From: UBA4658 sp002405485
GTDB taxonomy: Bacteria; Planctomycetota; Phycisphaerae; Phycisphaerales; UBA1924
Assembly: GCA_036823255.1 (NCBI GenBank)
Contig: DAISGC010000014.1
Coordinates: 1-54,117, forward strand
DNA: 54,117 nucleotides
Direction: 5' to 3'
Below the pieces are notes generated by a model. That model ran no database searches. It was not told the DNA's origin and saw nothing but the letters and a program-made list of their open reading frames with translations. The position numbers were made by a program, and so were the translations under genes. Positions within the stretch are counted from its first letter, which is position 1; each line of letters opens with the position of its first letter. Below are positions 51,592-54,117 of the stretch, piece after piece.

Positions 51592-54117
51592 TCAGGACTT
51601 CCCGCCGCCGACCTTCTCCGGCTTGCCGGTCGGCTTGCCCGGCTCCACCGGCGCGGGTTCAGTGTTGAAGAACAGGTTCTCCGCGGGCTTGCCCTCGGCG
51701 TTGTCCTTCCGCGTCACCGTGATGTTGCAAGGGGTCTTGAAGTCGCCCTGCAGGAGCATCTCGGCCATCGGATCCTCGATGTACTGACCGCCGGCGCGAC
51801 GCAGCGGTCGGGCCCCGAAGTCCGGGTTGTACCCCTTCTCGATCAGGAAGTCCCGGGCCTTCTCGTCCAGCTTCAGGTGGATGCCCTGCTGCGCGAGCCG
51901 GCTGGCGACCTTGGCGACTTCGAGGTCGATGATGTTGTTGAGATTGTCCTTGGTCAGCGGCTTGAAGACGATCACGTCATCCAGACGGTTGATGAACTCG
52001 GGGCGGAAGAACCGCTCGATCTCCTTCATCAGGATCGTCTTGATGTTCTCGAAGTCCGTGCTCTCGGTCCGCTTGCTGAACCCGAACCCGCCGCCGCCCT
52101 TGATCAGATCAGCGCCGATGTTGCTGGTCATGATCAGGATGGTGTTGCGGAAGTCGACGTTGCGCCCGAACGAGTCGGTCAGCCGACCCTCTTCCATGAT
52201 CTGCAGCAGCATGTTGAACACGTCCGGGTGGCCCTTCTCGACCTCGTCGAGCAGGATCACGCTGTACGGGCGCCGGCGGACGCGCTCGGTGAGCTGCCCG
52301 CCCTCTTCATACCCGACGTAGCCCGGAGGCGCGCCGACCAGGCGGCTGACGTTGTGCTTCTCCATGTACTCGCTCATGTCCAGCACGACGAGGGCCTCCT
52401 CGTCGCCAAACATGAACTCCGCCAGCGTCTTGGCCACCAGCGTCTTGCCGACGCCGCTGGGCCCGCAGAAGATGAACGAGCCCATCGGACGCTTCGGGTC
52501 CTTCAGCCCGGCCCGCGCCCGGCGGATCGCCTTGCTGATCGCCTTGATCGCGTCGTCCTGGCTGATGATCTTCTTGTGCAGCTCGGCCTCGAGCTCCAGC
52601 AGCCGCTTGGCCTCGTCCTTGTCCATCCGCTTCAGCGGGACGCCGGTCATCTTGCTCACGACCTCGCTGACGACTTCCTCGTCAACGATGCCGCCGACTT
52701 CCTTGGTCTTGTCGCGCCACTGCCGCTGGATCGTCTCCTTCTCGCGGCGCATGGTCTCGGCCTTGTCGCGGAGCTCCGCGGCCTTCTCGTAGTCGGCCGC
52801 TTTCACCGCCTCGTCCTTCTGGATCGTCAGCCGCTCGATCTCGGCCTCGAGATCCGCGAGGTTCGGGGGCTTGGTCATGCTGCGGATCCGCACCCGCGCG
52901 CCGGCCTCGTCGATCACGTCGATCGACTTGTCCGGCTGCACGCGCCCGGAGATGTACCGCCCGGAGAGCTCCACCGCCGCCTTGATCGCCTCGTCGGTGA
53001 TCTGCACCCGGTGGTGCTGCTCGTACTTGTCGCGCAGACCCTTGATGATCTCGATCGTCTGATCGTTGCTCGGCGGATCCACGGGGATCGCCTGGAACCG
53101 GCGGGCCAGCGCGGCGTCCTTCTCGATGTACTTGCGATACTCGTCGAACGTCGTCGCGCCGATGCACTGGATCTCGCCACGCGCCAGCGCCGGCTTGAGC
53201 ACGTTGGACGCGTCGATCGCGCCCTCGGCCCCGCCCGCGCCGACCAGCGTGTGCAGCTCGTCGATGAACAGCACCACGTTGCCCGCGCGACGGACCTCGT
53301 TCATGACGGCCTTGATCCGCTCCTCGAACTGCCCGCGGTACTTCGTGCCCGCGACCATCATCGCAAGATCGAGCACCACCAGCCGCTTGTCGTGCAGGAT
53401 GTCCGGCACCTCGCCGGAAATGATCCGCTGCGCAAGCCCTTCGACGATCGCCGTCTTGCCCACGCCCGCCTCGCCCAGCAGCACCGGGTTGTTCTTGGTG
53501 CGCCGGCAGAGCACCTGCACGAGCCGCTCGATCTCCGTCGCGCGACCGATCACCGGATCGAGCTGGTTCTCCTTGGCAAGCTCCGTCAGGTCCCGACCGA
53601 AGCTGTCCAGCGCGGGCGTGCGGCTCTTGCCCTTGGCGGCCCGCTCGGCGGTCGGCCCGCCGGGCGCCGCCGGCTCGCCGCTCCCGGCCGAACTCGACGG
53701 GCTCGGCCCGCTGGAGCCGCTCTCGTCGTTCTCGTTCCCGGCCCCGAGCAGACTCAGGACCTCCTCGCGGACGTCCTCGAGCTTGAGGGACAGGTTCATG
53801 AGCACCTGGGCCGCGACGCCGTCGTGCTCACGCAGCAGCCCGAGCAGCAGATGCTCGGTGCCGACATAGTTGTGGTTGAGGTTCCGCGCCTCCTCGATGG
53901 CGTACTCGATGACCTTCTTGGCCCGCGGGGTCTGCGGGAGCTTCCCCATGGTCACCATGTCCGGTCCGCTCTTCACGAGCTTCTCGACCTCCAGCCGGAC
54001 CTTGCGCAGGTCGACGTCGAGATTCTTGAGCACGTTGGCCCCGACCCCGGAGCCCTCCTTGACGAGCCCGAGCAGGATGTGCTCGGTCCCGATGTACTCG
54101 TGGTTGAAGCGCTGGGC
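51592..54117 (-). CDS. clpC: ClpC-type Clp ATPase, 5' end outside window
   Basis: Hsp100 unfoldase that feeds substrates to ClpP. The visible part begins within the first Clp N repeat (AQRFNHEYIGTEHILLGL at the right edge) and runs to the natural stop, at least 841 codons. Second Clp N repeat (NLNHNYVGTEHLLLGLL), a Ser/Gly-rich linker, AAA-1 with GEAGVGKTAIVEG, a UVR-like coiled region (QKDEAVKAADYEKAAELRDKA) typical of ClpC, AAA-2 with GPSGVGKTLVAKTL, and a C-terminal tail rich in Pro, Lys and Gly. The apparent GTG near 54033 is internal. Likely regulated by protein quality control partners not seen here. Confidence 0.97.
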   Translation of the reverse strand, partial: AQRFNHEYIGTEHILLGLVKEGSGVGANVLKNLDVDLRKVRLEVEKLVKSGPDMVTMGKLPQTPRAKKVIEYAIEEARNLNHNYVGTEHLLLGLLREHDGVAAQVLMNLSLKLEDVREEVLSLLGAGNENDESGSSGPSPSSSAGSGEPAAPGGPTAERAAKGKSRTPALDSFGRDLTELAKENQLDPVIGRATEIERLVQVLCRRTKNNPVLLGEAGVGKTAIVEGLAQRIISGEVPDILHDKRLVVLDLAMMVAGTKYRGQFEERIKAVMNEVRRAGNVVLFIDELHTLVGAGGAEGAIDASNVLKPALARGEIQCIGATTFDEYRKYIEKDAALARRFQAIPVDPPSNDQTIEIIKGLRDKYEQHHRVQITDEAIKAAVELSGRYISGRVQPDKSIDVIDEAGARVRIRSMTKPPNLADLEAEIERLTIQKDEAVKAADYEKAAELRDKAETMRREKETIQRQWRDKTKEVGGIVDEEVVSEVVSKMTGVPLKRMDKDEAKRLLELEAELHKKIISQDDAIKAISKAIRRARAGLKDPKRPMGSFIFCGPSGVGKTLVAKTLAEFMFGDEEALVVLDMSEYMEKHNVSRLVGAPPGYVGYEEGGQLTERVRRRPYSVILLDEVEKGHPDVFNMLLQIMEEGRLTDSFGRNVDFRNTILIMTSNIGADLIKGGGGFGFSKRTESTDFENIKTILMKEIERFFRPEFINRLDDVIVFKPLTKDNLNNIIDLEVAKVASRLAQQGIHLKLDEKARDFLIEKGYNPDFGARPLRRAGGQYIEDPMAEMLLQGDFKTPCNITVTRKDNAEGKPAENLFFNTEPAPVEPGKPTGKPEKVGGGKS

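Overview
The window looks like chromosomal DNA of a high-GC planctomycete, most likely class Phycisphaerae. The reasons are three secreted proteins that end in a short dockerin-like repeat closing on a near-terminal Cys (WFAGCP, WFEGCV, WFAGGC), three exported proteins with a PAP-hydrophobic-RRRR tail of the PEP-CTERM kind, an EF-Tu with an altered switch I (KTVTI where most bacteria have RGITI), and a SecE with a long inserted segment. The assignment is inference from these signatures; no 16S gene is present.

Layout. 1-2 kb: end of an iron-type ABC permease gene (minus strand) followed by a degenerate heptanucleotide repeat. 2-6 kb (plus): a translation/secretion cluster, tRNA-Thr, tuf, rpmG, tRNA-Trp, secE, nusG. 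The usual rplK-rplA-rplJ-rplL-rpoBC block does not follow; a 1.6-kb-residue AsmA-like envelope protein does. 10.8-16.4 kb (plus): a family 2 glycosyltransferase, a Ser/Thr kinase fused to a beta-propeller, and a beta-helix/Ig/dockerin surface protein. 16.6-18.3 kb (minus): a second dockerin-tailed protein with visibly lower GC. 18.4-25.6 kb (minus): MoxR ATPase, an RRM RNA-binding protein with a fatty-acid desaturase (possible cold-response pair), and a three-gene envelope-glycan cluster (membrane protein, polyprenyl-phosphate type glycosyltransferase, methyltransferase).

25.6-33.3 kb: a divergently placed RMND1/DUF155 protein, a chemoreceptor, a periplasmic cyclophilin, an FkbM methyltransferase, acetyl-CoA synthetase and an SDR lacking the catalytic Tyr. 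33.4-34.4 kb (plus): a MerR-B12 regulator that keeps the Trp/Glu/His residues of the CarH light sensor; it faces the SDR-acs pair across a 144-bp intergenic region holding an inverted repeat. 34.5-37.2 kb: a large dockerin-tailed secreted protein. 37.3-40.9 kb: secreted GH13 amylase diverging from a sugar ABC permease. 41-43.4 kb: GT39-type glycosyltransferase coupled to a methyltransferase. 43.5-45.4 kb: ABC-2 permease without an ATPase. 45.8-51.1 kb: three PEP-CTERM-like proteins interleaved with an O-GlcNAc-transferase-like TPR protein. 51.6 kb to the edge: clpC, cut by the window end.

Together the window is a housekeeping core (translation, Sec, ClpC, acetate activation) surrounded by envelope and surface-protein genes. 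The most interesting leads are the CarH-like regulator with its divergent Tyr-less SDR/acs pair, the two parallel C-terminal sorting tails, the EF-Tu and SecE lineage variants, and the RRM-desaturase pair.
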